Positions 38,401-51,700 of a stretch of 64,000 nucleotides of DNA are shown piece by piece; positions within the stretch are counted from its first letter, which is position 1, and every line of letters begins with the position of its first letter. The notes below the pieces were generated by a model. That model saw only the letters and a program-made list of their open reading frames with translations, ran no database searches and was not told the DNA's origin. The translations under genes and the position numbers were made by a program. Source of the stretch: Camarhynchus parvulus (taxonomy: Eukaryota > Chordata > Aves > Passeriformes > Thraupidae); contig NC_044601.1 of NCBI RefSeq assembly GCF_901933205.1, positions 44,923,376-44,987,375 of the forward strand. Reading direction: 5' to 3'.

Positions 38401-41400
38401 GCATTCACTCAGTCACATAAATTTCTCATTCCATGAAAAAAGGCAGTGTTTAACAGAGACGATTGTCTGATGTAATAACTCAGAGTTTAATTATTCTGAT
38501 TAAGACCCATAGGCATTTTGACTACTTTTGTACCTTTAAAACAAACAAGCACAAAAAACCCACAGAAAAAATAAAAACAAATATAAAACCAACAAAAAAT
38601 AAACCTCCAATGTCTTCTGGGTGAGCAGATAGAAGGCCTTCTAAATTGTTACTACACATCTTCAGAAGGGGTCAGGCTTTAAGAATTTTATTTCAGTGAC
38701 AAGGACACTGAAGTTCACATATTTTTTCTGTTTGCTAAAGCTGGTGGCTGCCAGTAGGTAGGCATCAGTGTGTCATGGATGTTGAGAATCAAAGGTAAGA
38801 ATCATTTTCACATACAATTACTTTTGCCCAAATGCAAGCCATTCACTGACCATCCTGTTCATACTGACATTCTGATTTTTAATGTTAAGTCTTAGTTAAG
38901 GATTTGTATAGCCAAATCATTTCACTTTTTTCACAATATTTCATTGGCTACTTCCTACCTAGGCAGCTAAAATACCTGTCCAGACCAATATCTTTCATTT
39001 TTTCATTTACTGTCTTGCATGAACTCAATCCCAGGCAGTTGCTCTTCTGTTAGTATAGTAATACTTTAAAACTGTCTTTGGTTTATTAAGAACACAAGTA
39101 CCATCCATTCTTATATATGTTGTCCTAAGAGCACTTTCTTGAGATACCACATAATCTTATTAGCTTGCCTTCACACCCTTCCACCAATTATCTTTTCTGT
39201 TGTATATTATAACAAGAGTGGAGAAGATCTTTGTGATCAGAACACCACCACAGTTGGTGGTGTACTATGGAGCACTTTGGTGCTAAGTAGTTGTACAGTC
39301 AGAGCTTGCTCTTCTAAACACTTCATGTTTCTTCACTTTTTATTGAATTTCAGTGTATCAAATATATCAGTCTTCTTTTTCTCATTTAGGTTATTATTAC
39401 TAGTTGACTGCAAATAAGCTGCTGCTCCAAGTTAATGGATTGACATATTTGCAGGTAAGTAAGCATGTATGTAATATTAAAAATACTAAGGTGTCAAGAA
39501 TATGAGTTCAACTAACCTCTGAATGTACTCCTTAGGGTACAGCTGTATAAAAAATATCCTGTTAATTGCCCATCTTACATAGAATATAGATTTAAAACTT
39601 CAGTGTGGTGTTACTGTAATAATGCACTTCCTGAATATGTTAGTCCCAGAATTTTTCATGCAGGACTGAAATGGGACAAGAAGTCAAAATAGAATCTTCA
39701 ACCACTCAGCTGTTCTGGTTTGTTGTGGCTAATGTTTTCTAACACTTTCTGAGCCTTCCATTTGATGCATGGTTGATTTACTGAGACATGCTTTTGGCAG
39801 AAGAGTTATAAAGGCAGACCATTAACACCAAGTGACTCATTGTGAAACAGTGCTGTTGGCTTCATATCTTAAGTAATTGAGTTAATGAATGGAATACGAT
39901 CAAGCTTGGTGTCCAGATCAATAGAAGCATGCAGTTAACTATACAGTGAGTCAGATGATGCAGCCTAATGGAATCCATAATTCCAGGATGTAGGAAACAG
40001 TGCCATTAAAAGTTGCTACAAATCTTCAACAGAACATGTATATTATTCCTTACTTTGAAATAACTTTGATGAAATATTGCACTAGGTTTAAAAAAATTCA
40101 GTTGATCTCTTACTGTAATAACATGGCTATGACTCTGTTGACAAATATTTTTGTTCATCTAATACTTAGAAATAATATTAGAAATGCCCATCGTACCAAA
40201 AGTGTGATGTAGGCCATAATCCCAGCAGTGTTCTCTCATCAGACTACATTCTCAGTTTATGCATGTATTTCAGAAGAGGACTTAGCCTGTATTAAGATTA
40301 TTTGGGGGAATTCCCTTTGAATAAATTATTTCAAGTTAGCTGTATTTGCTGCTAACCTTATCCACTAAATACTTTAGCTGTGTTTATGCTAACTTTATTT
40401 TTGCTGCTAATCTTCTTCCAAATTTTTTTCCCTAAGTTTTACCAGGGGTAACATTTTGCCTACGGGATTTTGTTACACTTTCTGTACGAAAAGGCTGCAG
40501 TCAATGTCTAGTAATGAAGTTAATGTGTAGGTTATAAGCAAGTGAATTATTAAACTTCTTGGTAGTGTCTGCAGGTATGCAGGTACCATTTCTTGGTTTG
40601 AATATAATCCTGGTGGTTTTTTAATCCTACAAGGTAGCCCGACAGTACCAGCCAAACTGAAACAACTCTTGAAAAGGACTTTGCTAACAATTCACTCTCT
40701 TCACTTCATCTTTTGTTCTCCACCACAGTGGTAAACAACTCTGGCTTTTTATATCCCCTTCTGCTGCTTGCAGTCTTCCAAATGCAACTATAGACTTTTG
40801 AGTAGTTCTTTTAGCAAAGACAATACAGAAAGAAAATGCATTTTTCAGGGTGTATTCTCAATGTAGTATATGAAATATGTATATGATGTATAAAAATACC
40901 TCCATCTGCTTCTTCAGATCCTCTTTAAAGAGAAAGTGTAGTGTCAGAGTATACATTTTATCTGAATCTGTTTCTTAACTCTTTTAATTTATAAGAGTCT
41001 TTAAATGTCAACTAGCTCATTGGCAATTCATTATGGCAATAAGTTACATAATAATCTGTTATTTTTGGTAATTATTTGGATTATTCTTTTTTTAAGTCTT
41101 AGCATTAGTACGTGCAATTCATGTATTAAGGATTTTACTGGTAATTGAATATAGTTATTTTACCTAGAGTTTATAATTCATTTTCAGATGGCTTACACAT
41201 AAAACAAATTAAATTAGTTGCTATAAATAAAACCAAAATACAATCTTTATTTCTGTTGAAAATAAGTTAATATTAACACTTATAAAACTAGAAGCTGGAA
41301 ATATGGGAGAATAGGTATGTGGAGATGCAGATAGCAAACTGCACAATCCGGGATACTCTTTCTGTAAGAGGAACTGAGCTAAACGCCTCCTTGAACATGT

Positions 41401-41496
41401 ATTCAATCCATATTAATGCCAAATGCTGTACTTTAAAAAAGAAAAACTAGTATTATTTTCTGCCATGGGTAACCCAGAACGTTACTGTATTCCAGA
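35500..41496. other. Intergenic sequence between TNPO1 and FCHO2, left part
   Basis: AT-rich with no recognised gene. An A/C-rich low-complexity stretch lies at about 38538-38610 and a weak TTACTAATA repeat near 36290-36320. It may include the end of a longer TNPO1 3' UTR if distal poly(A) signals are used. Confidence 0.6.
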
Positions 41497-42240
41497 TCTA
41501 TCTGTGCCCAGATTTTGTTACTGTCTCTTTAAGACCCTGCAGCCGGAAAATGGAACTGGGGAGGGCGGTACTGTGAGCATTTTTAAAATTGGTTTTTGCA
41601 GGCAGCTCAGCCTCTTTGCCTGATTTTTGCCTTGCTGGGTTCTTCATTTTGCTGAGGCAGAGCTCTAACTCTGGCTGCTTTTTTGGCTCTTGGCTACTTG
41701 CTATAGAGCTGAGGCTGTGTGGACAGAGGCTTTTCAGGTTTGGGTTCTCTTTTGGGTTTGGTTTTTTCTCATCTCAAAGCTGCAGTTAGTGGTCTTGGTC
41801 TGCCTCAGGGCAAATTCTACCAGCAGCACCTGGCTGAGGAGAGAAGACCACAAGCCACCCCAGCCCAGCTGTCCTGCCTTGCCTGCCCTACCATCTCCTG
41901 CAAGAGAAAATTGAAGTCCTTCCATGAGTTCTAGCCCCATGATCCGGAGAATGCCAGTAGGAGCTCCAGCCATCGGGGAGATAAGCAGAGCAGTGAGCAG
42001 AGGGAAGACTGGCACTCTTTTTCCCTTTGTCCATGAGACATGTTCGGCTGGGGGGAGCCACCTTGGTGGGGAGGTACTCTGTGAGGTATAGCAATATTGT
42101 ATCTAGCAATTGTTTACTGTTGTTCTTTGCCTGTTGCTGTTGTGATTGTTAGTAAATTCTAATTTTTTCAATTACTTCTAGTTGTATTCATTCCTCATCG
42201 GTGGAAAAGAGTTGGTTAAGCCTATAAGGAGAAGCAACTC
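41497..42240 (+). mobile_element. Probable LTR-like insertion
   Basis: A GC-richer block unlike its surroundings, with LTR-style texture: repeated GCT/TTGGCT U3-like sequence, then at about 42110-42190 a TTGTTGTGATTGTTAGTAAATTCTAA-like region resembling the poly(A) end of avian ERVL LTRs. The 8-mer ATTCCAGA occurs just outside both proposed ends (41489-41496 and 42241-42248), which could be a target duplication. No clear TG/CA termini or terminal inverted repeats support the exact limits. Family assignment is uncertain. Confidence 0.4.
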
Positions 42241-43342
42241 ATTCCAGAGTGTTTCTTCTAAAATTCTGTAAAACCAATACATAAAATATAACTAGTGAAC
42301 TAGTCTAGCTAAGATGTGTCTTTAGTTCTTCATACCCTTCCAGGGAGGTTTGTGGTGATGGTTCAACCTTACACTCATGTAGATGATGAGAAGAACTGCT
42401 TTTTTAAACTATTAAAAAATCAGCAATCCAGAAAACTATTTTGATCTTCCATGAACACTGCTGAAAATATGCAAGGAATTCTTGTTTTATTATACAGGAC
42501 TCACTTTGTATTTATGGCTTTCAAAATAATGTCTCTTTCTCTCTGCCGCCATTACAGAAGGAGAACAAAAGAATGACTCTACTGGGACAAAAAGTCTACC
42601 TAACCTAGTGTCTGTCTGGTCCTTGGCAGCCCATACCTAGAGAAGAAGATAAGATTAAAGAGCTGTAAATGACACTATTGCAAAGACACTATTCTCAAAG
42701 ACTTCACTAACACGCAGATCAGAGACTTCCAGAATAAGGGACATTGTCTGCACATTTAGTAATCCATTATGGATTTCTCTGTGTAGAAAAATCTCAAAAC
42801 GTAATCTCAATCCTGATCATGGTACAGATCAAAGTGCTTTTCTGTATAACTGTACTTATGTTGGAGTGTGCCTTTACATTAAGACTGTGCATTTCACTCA
42901 AATTTATGTGGAAAGCGGTTGAAAACCTAAGGATGGGTTTGATATTTCTGTCATAGATTCAGATTGCTGAAGAACTGCAACAGTTGCTTCACATCTAGTA
43001 TAGCAGCACATAAGGGAGAACTATATAGCTTTGAAAATATGGAAGACAGGAACTTTTCTGTGAAACGTAGAAGTGAACCTGAGACTCCTTCCATCATAGC
43101 ATAGTATCTGTACCTGTGAAAGGTGTATGTGTATCTGCTATGGAATGAAAAGCTTCAGCTCTGCTCATGTGGCATTTATCTGTTGTATGTCCTGGTGTAC
43201 ATCCTTACAGATTGCAATACACACTGCAGAATATACTATAATCATATCCCTTTTTTTGTTTTAACAGATCATAATGCAGACTGCTTACTTATATTAAGTA
43301 AAAAGAGGACTAAAGAAGTGTTCTTCAAATGTAGTCCTATAG

Positions 43343-43675
43343 TGTTACAAAGCAGAGCAAAGCAGAGTCCCCAGGCAGGTGCAAAAGACAACTCCTTTAT
43401 TGCAAAAAACGGGTATTTTTAAGCAGTTAGCCTTTTATCAGTTACATACTTCTAACATACAACAAACATCATCCAACCAACCACCATACACAACGATGTG
43501 AACACACAATGGTTATACAACTTGTTTTTCCATCTCTAATTCAGTTGAGTCGCTCCCAGCAGTCTTTTCTACTTAGCCAAAGTAACAGGAGCAAGCCATG
43601 ATTTTACAAGGCTTCCTTCTGTAAAGTTTTACCTATCTGCATCACGACAGCATGTTATTAATGTTTAAAATGACA
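43343..43675 (-). mobile_element. Solo LTR of an endogenous retrovirus, minus strand
   Basis: Read on the minus strand it begins TGTCATTTTAAACATT and ends GCTTTGTAACA. It contains AATAAA (complement at 43396-43401), followed by a U5-like GGAGTTGTCTTTTGCACCTG and GGGGACTCTGC. Length about 333 bp with TG...CA ends. The flanks CTATAG and CTACAC are only a partial target duplication (4 of 6). No internal retroviral gene is present. LTR identity is well supported by layout; the family is not named. Confidence 0.65.
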
Positions 43676-44496
43676 CTACACATGCTCCTCTTATCAAAAG
43701 AGATCCAGATCTAAGAGTCCTGGGACTTTTAAAGGAATTTGTTGTGTGAAAGATACAGGAGTTTTCTCTGTATTGACAACTTATCAACTTGGCATACACT
43801 GGAACTTTGGGAGAACATTGCCAGAAAGAAAGGAACTTCTAAACTCACCATGGAGCTACAGAAGTGATGGAATAAAGGTACAGCCATTTACCAATAACTG
43901 TAATACCATTTCAGAATGATACTGCTCATCCTCCATGAAAATATCTGTAGTAAAGGTAGATGAAATTCTGTAGCTTTGTAAACTTCTGAATTACATTTTT
44001 CCTAACCATTTTCTTTCATGGAAGTCTTTAATCAGCATAAATTTTATACAAGTTGGTGAATTCATCAGGTTCTGAGGGATGACTTGGAAGTTCTGCTCTA
44101 TGCCTTACCTACTATCATACAGAACAAAAGTACAAAAACCGTTCATGTCAACATGAAAGAAGGCAAGGTTTTTCACACCAGAACTAACAGGGTTTCCATA
44201 AGGGAGGGGAGCTCCTTGAACACCCATCTGACAGTATCACCATCTTACTTTTTCTGGTTTGGATAAAACTTTGTGCTGACAAAACCACAGGTCAAGTTGG
44301 GATAAAGCACTTACCACATGTTTGCATTGGGAAATGAGCTGCAGCCCCTCACATTGCTGCTTAGATCTGGCCCTCTATTTTTAGTCGATAATAAAAACAT
44401 AACTGCTGTCTTGGGCAAGGAATTGCCCTATTAAGGTAGAACAGGAACTTTCCAGAGTTCCACAAAAAGTCCAGTGGTGCTGACTCTGCAACAAAG

Positions 44497-44547
44497 ACTA
44501 TCTATCTATCTATCTACACATATATATGTATATACACACACACACGG
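44497..44547. repeat. Compound microsatellite (CTAT)n-(AT)n-(AC)n
   Basis: Four to five CTAT units, an alternating TATA/TGTA stretch and about six AC units. The alternating purine-pyrimidine part is Z-DNA-prone. It lies about 400 bp upstream of the CR1 that flanks the FCHO2 promoter. Confidence 0.9.
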
Positions 44548-44923
44548 AAAAGGAGCACTCCAGGTACAGATTGGCCACAGGAGGCACTTGAGTGGCCCTG
44601 TGTTCTGGACCAATAATTGGCATCACCCCCACTGGCTAATACTCTATATTGAGTCAATGAAGGGTCTACAGACTGAACCATCACTGAAGAAGGTGAAGAC
44701 CTGAATTAATCAGTTTCTTCACACACTTTGGCTTTAGATGAGGTGCATCTTTGTTAGGAGCATGCCACTGGAACTGTAAAATCCTGTGGGACAATGCTGT
44801 TAGGAAGGCAGACTATGCTTTATCAGCAAAATTCCCTGCAGGACTAGTCATCATCAAGGACCTTGCTTTCAAGGACCTTACCCTACTTGGCTGGAATAAG
44901 ACTTGGTTGTGAAGCCACTTCAC

Positions 44924-45133
44924 AGAATTACAGAATATTCTGAGTTGGAAGGGACAGAAGGATCATCGAGTCCAACTCTTAGTCCTGTAAAGGACGTCCT
45001 CAAGAATCGCATCGCGTCCTCGTGACAGGCGTTGTTCAAACGCTTCTTGAACTCCGTCAGGCTTGGTGCTGTGACGGCTTCCCTGGGGAGCCTGTACCAG
45101 CGCCCAGCCCCGCTGCGGGTGAAGACCCTTCCA
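44924..45133 (-). mobile_element. CR1 LINE 3' fragment, minus strand, next to the FCHO2 CpG island
   Basis: Starts with ACAGAATTACAGAATATTCT, the complement of a CR1 3' tail. On the minus strand it encodes the CR1 reverse-transcriptase C-terminal signature (LPREAV.APSLTEFKKRL). The 5'-truncated end merges into CpG-island sequence at about 45133. It explains the overlapping short minus-strand open frame. Confidence 0.85.
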
Positions 45134-45790
45134 GCAGCAGGCCTCGCGTCTCTGCGGTGCGCGGTGGCGCTGGGCGCGGCCGTTCCCCGCCGCTCACGGG
45201 GCTCGCCCGAGCCTTCGGCGCGCGCCACCCGACGCCCCCGCCAGAGGGCGCCCGCTGCCCCCAGCGCTGCCGGGCCTGCGCAGCAGCGGCGTCGGCCGAG
45301 CGCAGGCGCGGGGCCGGGCCGGGGCGAGAGCGGCGGCGGCGGTGGCTGCTCCGTCACGGGAAGGGCGGAACGCGGCGGCGGCGCCCGTTTCCTCCGTCGC
45401 GTCTCGGCGGCTGCGGCGGCCGCGGCCGGGCTCGCCGGTAGCCGGGCGGCGGAGGAAGGATGGCGTACTTCGTGGAGAGCTTCTGGGTAGGGCAGCGCCG
45501 CGGGCCGGTGACGCCGCTCCGCGGGCGGAACGGGCAGGGCGCGGCGCGGGGCAGCCGCAGTCCCCGCTGCGAGAGCAGCCTCGGCTCTTACGCCACCCCC
45601 GGGACTGGGCCGGGGCCTTGCGGCGGGCGGTTCGTGGCCGCTGCGCCCGCCACGGCGGGGCTGGGCCGCGGTGAGCGGGGTACCTACAGCCCGCGGCAGG
45701 GCAAGGGGACCGCCGGCCCTGCCCGCGCCGCCGTGCTCGGGCTCCGCTGCGGAGAGACGGCGGGAAGAGGGATGGGGTGGTATGGGTTAA
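45040..45790 (+). promoter_or_regulatory. FCHO2: CpG-island promoter of FCHO2
   Basis: Abrupt switch to about 75% GC with abundant CpG, GC boxes such as AAGGGCGGAAC near 45361, and no TATA box. It spans FCHO2 exon 1 and its flanks, as expected for a broadly expressed gene. The transcription start is not fixed by sequence, probably 45250-45450. The many long open frames on both strands here come from the lack of A/T-rich stop codons. Confidence 0.85.
45460..45486 (+). CDS. FCHO2: FCHO2 coding exon 1, residues 1-9
   Basis: Encodes MAYFVESFW and splices at GTAGGG. Nine codons only; identified by identity to the F-BAR N-terminus and by correct phase with exon 2. Confidence 0.95.
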
Positions 45791-48700
45791 GATAGTATGG
45801 GACAGGACAGGATGGGGTGGGTATTGCCATGAGGCGCTGGGCCGAGGGATGCGCGGACGCCACTCTGTGCGCAGGGGTCCGACGCTCGCAGTCAGCACGG
45901 TGCGGGGGGTGACTGGGGCTGCAGTGAGTCGTGGTGCTGTACGGGGAACCGCATGGGCAAAGGGAATACCGCGCCTCGGCGCGCCGCGCTTTTGTACCGG
46001 TAGCTCGTATCCGTGTGCCCGTGAGGCGGTACAGCCGAGCAGCAGCCGGCTTAGGGAAAAAACAGGCTTTCCAGCTTCCTTTGGACATGCGGTCTTGTAA
46101 GTCATCTCTGCGCAGATATCTGATTTTTGAAGTGGGTAAATATATATGGATAAAAAAGTTAAATGGATTAAGTTTCGTGTGAAATGCAACCAGTTTTCAT
46201 TGTGACCTTTACTAGTTTGAAACTTTAAAATAAGTGTTCTTATAGTCACCGGACTGTTTACAAAGTTGCTTCTTATTTAATTTTTTATGTGCCTCTCTAC
46301 CAAGAAGTAGCAGAAACACAAAAATTGTTATTGCTTGAGCCTGAAGTGAAAAAGAGACAAAATATCTTTTGACGCATGCGTTTTCAGTTGTAAACAGCAG
46401 TTAAAGTTAAGGAAAAAACTAATTTCACAATTACACTGTTCTGGAATATAAGACATAGCTCAAGTTTATGCTTTATTTGCAGTCTTGTGTTTAGTTTTGA
46501 CTCCTTTGCTTTCAACATACTATTAAAATTTAATGACCAAAGATACTAGATTTGCTCTCTTGGCATACAAATCTGCTTAATTTGAAGCTTCAGTATTGGA
46601 GATCAGTATTAAACTAACATGGAAGAATTTTATCTTTCATAAAAATAAGATAAAAATTAATATAAAAAGATACATTTTGATTAGAAAAGCTTCTATCTTC
46701 TAACATTAAAGCAAAACAGAAGTTGTTTATTCAGCTTTCACAACTGAAATTGAGTTTTTCTGTTAAGCTTCGTTATGTACTGTGGTATGTTCATTTAATT
46801 ATCTGATCAGTTGTTTTGTTTTGTTGGTAAGTCAGTTAAATTGGCGGAGGCAGTGGGCCATTCCCATATTGTTCTGTTTCCACGTCTGTGTCTTCACAAA
46901 CGCTTCCAGCAAGTATGAGGTGGAAGATATCTACCTCGAATTCCCATTTCTCTCTTTCTGCTTTAAAGAGTAGCTTTCTTAGCAAAACCCCTAGTGTGGT
47001 TTACCAATGAGTGCCAAGACATAGGTGATTCCTTCTGTTAGTACAGGTTGTTCTCATACGTCAGAAATGACACAAGGTAGGACAAGAAGTTTGTTTGTGT
47101 TTATCTTGCAGTGATGACAAAGACATTAGACAGGGTCTTAACTTTCAAAATTTAACCAAGAAATTTTTGTGATACCATACACAGGGTTTTGTTTTGTATA
47201 GAAGTAAAATTAAAAGGCATAGGGAATGCTCTGTGTTTCCTGCTGTGTGTGAATATTTTCCAAGATTAGCTGTAATGATGGATTTATAAAATCTGAAAGT
47301 ATTGAGCTTCTGTATATCCTCAGAACTAGGCATAAATTATAGGTTTGTGCATTTTTAATCATTAGTCATCTTCATTTGCACTAACATTTCAGAGTAGGTT
47401 ATTGTTCAGAATTGCTACTGCTTTGGAAGACTTGGGAAGCAATCCATGTAGGCTCTGAATTGTGGTGAGAAGGTTAAGATGGGAATTAGAAGATACACGA
47501 AAATGCACTGAATGCATAATGGCTAAAAATAATGAATAGGAATTTGTAAGGAGGAAGGAAGGTGGTAGTATGTAAAACTTTGGAAGGATTGTCTTGTAAT
47601 TTCTTCCTTGCCCTTCTAGGTAACCCCAGATAAAATATTTTTGGAAATATGGAATAGGATCGTTATGCTTTTTAAAGCACTGATTTAAAAATGTGTCCAA
47701 AACATAATTAATATTCAATTATTTTACATAGATGCTGTCATAAATTTGAAATTGTGCATTGGAAATGGAAGTCTGGATCTTAAGCTGTATGATGCTCTCC
47801 CTTGATTTAGTAATTTGCTGCAAGTAATAGGAAAAGAGAGCAGAAACTGAAGGGACTTTAATGATTTCTGCAGAAAAGGGGAGTGACATGTGAATGGGTG
47901 TATCAATTTCTTACACAGTATTTAAGCTGCTGTCTTCCTAAATGTGCTCATGTAAACAAAACAAATCTTACCTTCTTTGTTGTAAGTCTTGAAAATTATC
48001 CTGAGGCTTTCCTCTTGCACTGCTTTTGAAAGTGTTTAAATAATTGCACATTTCGGTTTTTTTGTTGTTACAGGATGTAAGAAAATTGGATGAGCCTGCT
48101 ATGTCTTCAGTATTCTGTAAGAGGTCAATGAGAGATAAATAAGACTGTTTTCAGGATGTGGAAAGCTGAAGTGCAGAGACCTCTACTGTCGCTTTAAAAA
48201 TTTACTGTCACTTCAAAAATGTGAGGGTCTGCTAATGCAGCACGACATTCTTGAGCAATTTTCCAAGCCAGGAGGATATTTTTGGGTATGAAAAGTTATG
48301 AACTAGTAGTACAGGCTGTAAGTGGCTTTGATTCTTATGACTTGAGTTTTGTGCATTCAAGTCACATGTCCAAGTATTCCCAACTCCTAATTAGTATTGT
48401 CATAAAACACGGCATGCTTGCTGCTGTGTATGTGCTACATCAAAACAATGTCATAATTTAAAGGTAACACTATCATAAACCATTTCTGTTCAACATAGCT
48501 ACATTTTGTCACTTCAAGTACACTGTTACTGGTATAGGAGTATAGAAAGTGTTGTTTATCATTGACTTAATGTTTTCTTAACAGGAAATATTGCTTAGAC
48601 TTTGATGTTGTATTTAAACTGACCAGTGCAGGTGATTCTTAAGACAGTTTAAAGACAAGTCAAGAAAAATAAGCACCTTCCAAACCAGACAGTGATTTTT

Positions 48701-51700
48701 TTATGAATTGTTTAAAGTTAACCAAATTAATTAAACTATTGGAAGTTCTGTGAATAGCTGAAGCTGTTTTCTGTTTAACTCTGTGCTTGATAACTTTGGA
48801 AGTTCTGACATATAAAAACGTATGTATAAATTGATTGCTTTCCTGGTAGCCTTTGAGAATGGCTGTGTTGAAGACTCGTTTTTTTTTTTTTTTTTTCCCA
48901 AATACTTTTTGTGGAGCATAAAGATTGGCAGTATCCCAGTTTAATAATTACAGCTTTGAAAGAAGTTTGTGCTATTAAGGCTAAGAATGTATTGTCTTAC
49001 AAACTTGTGAGTATATGAGTGGCACAAAGACTTGCCATGCTGACATCTGGAGTTACATTCATATGTCTGTGCAGCACTACTCATCTGCTGGGCATACAGC
49101 TGGATGCTCTGTTTCAGGAGAGCTGTTGTGCAATATTTACTTAATATCCTCTCTGTACCTGTGCGTGTAGCATGAGTTGGCAGCCTTCCATCTGTTACTT
49201 TAAAAATATTTAAATATTTGTAGTTACCTATATGTGGTGGGAAATCTCTGTCCTTCCTCATATGCATGGAGCTTCTCTGGAGTTGATCTTTATTTGATAT
49301 GCTGAAACAGGAAGGGGAAAATTGAAGTTGACAGGTTGTTTTTCTGTCCAGTCTTCTCAAAACTTTCAGAACTGAAGAAGATGCATTACCTGTGTAAGCA
49401 GGTAATGACTGCTTTTCTTTCACATTTCAGTGCTCCCAATTTTCTACAGCCCTTTCAGACACTCAGAAATTGAAACTTACAGATAGGTAACTTTCAAAAA
49501 TGTAAGACCATAATATTAATCACATGGGTATTTTTATGTAGTCAGAACCCATTAAATAATTTTCTAGATGGAAAGTATAGACAACATGTTATTTGTTTGA
49601 AACTGCAGCAAGGATTAACACTTTGAAGAACATAACAACAGTGTTTGTCAGAGCATCTAAAATGAGTTTGCATAGTCCTGAATTTAGTATCTGACCAGAG
49701 TCACCATAATGTAACCATTTATTTGTACTGGGTAAATAGAAATGGTGTAACAGAGTACAACCTCTTTACACTGAGAGATGTTAATATTGAATGGTTTTGA
49801 TCCAAAGGAGACAGAGCTTGTACTCGAACAATTTGATTTGAAATACAGAAAATAAATGCTGCTGCAGATTGCCTAGAAATTTCTGGGTATTTTACTAAAT
49901 GCAGATTTTAAATTCAGAATTATTTTTATTGCAACAAACAAACCTATTCTTAAAAATGTGAAGTATTTTAAGTAGTTCAGTGCCACAGAGTTCCTGTAAT
50001 GTGTTTCCTGTTATGCACAAGTCATGGAAATACTGATTTCTGACTGCACATTTGCTGACAGGGCTACTTTCATTTCCATGAGGAAATCTTTGCAACTAGT
50101 TCTTGATGAAGGGAAATGGAAGGACTGGTTGCTCTTGCTTTCCATGACTTAATTTGTTTTGTGTATAAAGTTGGTCAGTAATGCTTCATTGTAGGCTTAT
50201 TTAAGTGTTTACTTGTATTTAAAGTCTTGCTTTCTCTAATGGCTTGCTCTCAGGGGACATCTATGCTGTAGATATGGAAGAGATTTCTTACAGTAGTATA
50301 GAATAGGAAATCTCACAACAAACATAATCTTCTGAAGAGACTTTTGTTAGCTGTGAGGAGCTAATGGATTTCAGAGTAATTAAATGGTGCCTATATGGAG
50401 AGAGGACCACTTACACTTTGCACTCTCATACAGTTTTACATTTGTTTTTTAATTGAGTAATGACAGGATCACCCTCAACAGACAGTGGTTTACCTGCAAA
50501 ATGACATTCAGAATGGTCTTTTAAACTGATCTGGAAGTCTGTTACCCAGAGCCTGATGTTATACATGACAGCAGAAGGTTGTCTTTCTCCACTATGCAAT
50601 TTGTGGAAGAAGAATCTGCATCTGACTTAACTGTCTGTTATACCAGTGAATGGTAATTGCTTATGAATGGGAGTGAAAGGTTTCATCAGTTCCCTCTGCT
50701 GTATGCTGCATTAATTTATTTTTAAGTAGGCCAGTACTGGTCTTCCAGTGATCACAACTATTACTACTGCTACTAGAAAGGAGCAAGTGGAAACACCCAA
50801 TGAAGAAAAAGTGTCTGAGACACAAAATTTCCATGTACAGAATTCTATACAGTATGTATGGAAGGAGAAATGTTGAGAAAAGACAATCAAAACACACAGT
50901 GTTGCTGGCATATGTGCGTGTAGGAGGATAAAAAACTTAGCTTTTGTAAATTGAACAAGTTCTCCTTTTCTCACCACATACATCTGTCTCGTTATACTAA
51001 ATACAAAGCCTTAACTCTGATTGCTGCTCTTCATGAATATAACTATGCAATGGAGAAGTTGTGGAAAGACTGTATAGCTTTTTCTAAAGCAGAACATCTG
51101 CTTTCTGCATTAAGCCACTGTACTTAATTTGGTTTGGCTATGGGTATGTCTCCAAACATGAGCAGAATCATCATCAGGTTAGTCTTCGGAACTGTTGGTC
51201 ATATGAAGAGTTTTGAAGACTGGATGTTTGTGCTTTTAGATATTGCCTGATGCAGGTAATATACATTGTACTTCACATTATATTTACAAATGAAGACATG
51301 TCTTTTTGGTATGCCACACTTAAATGAAATAGGCCTTCAAATCTGTGAGCCTGCTTTTGACTTACTTCTTTGTTTATTAATGTCTTTTGCACATAGGTTC
51401 TTAAACTCCAATAACCATTGATAGTGTATAAGAGATGAGTCTTTCAGGGGACTCAGTTGAGGAAAGTATCTGTTCTGTTTCTCTGTCGTGCTTTCTACTA
51501 CTCATTGTGAAGTCAGGAAAAATAATAGGACTCATTAGAAAACCTAATTTAAGTGGTAAAATTATTTCCTTTGCAGTAACCTTCAGTTACAGTTCACGAA
51601 CAAGATAATGATGGCAGTTGGTTGTTCAAGCTCATTTCATTCTCTAAAGATTTGTGTGGTTACATTTCTGACGGTTTATCAGGAAGGCTGCAGCCAGAGA

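Noticed and set aside
45194..46249. 351-codon open frame on the minus strand, and several overlapping frames on both strands
   Set aside because: It lies over the CpG island, where stop codons are rare. The translation is Arg/Ala/Pro-rich without domain character, and its upstream part is ordinary intron sequence.
48941..49423. 160-codon minus-strand frame in FCHO2 intron 1
   Set aside because: Long for chance, but the composition is that of AT-rich intron DNA. No recognisable motif, promoter, splice partner or repeat protein was found.
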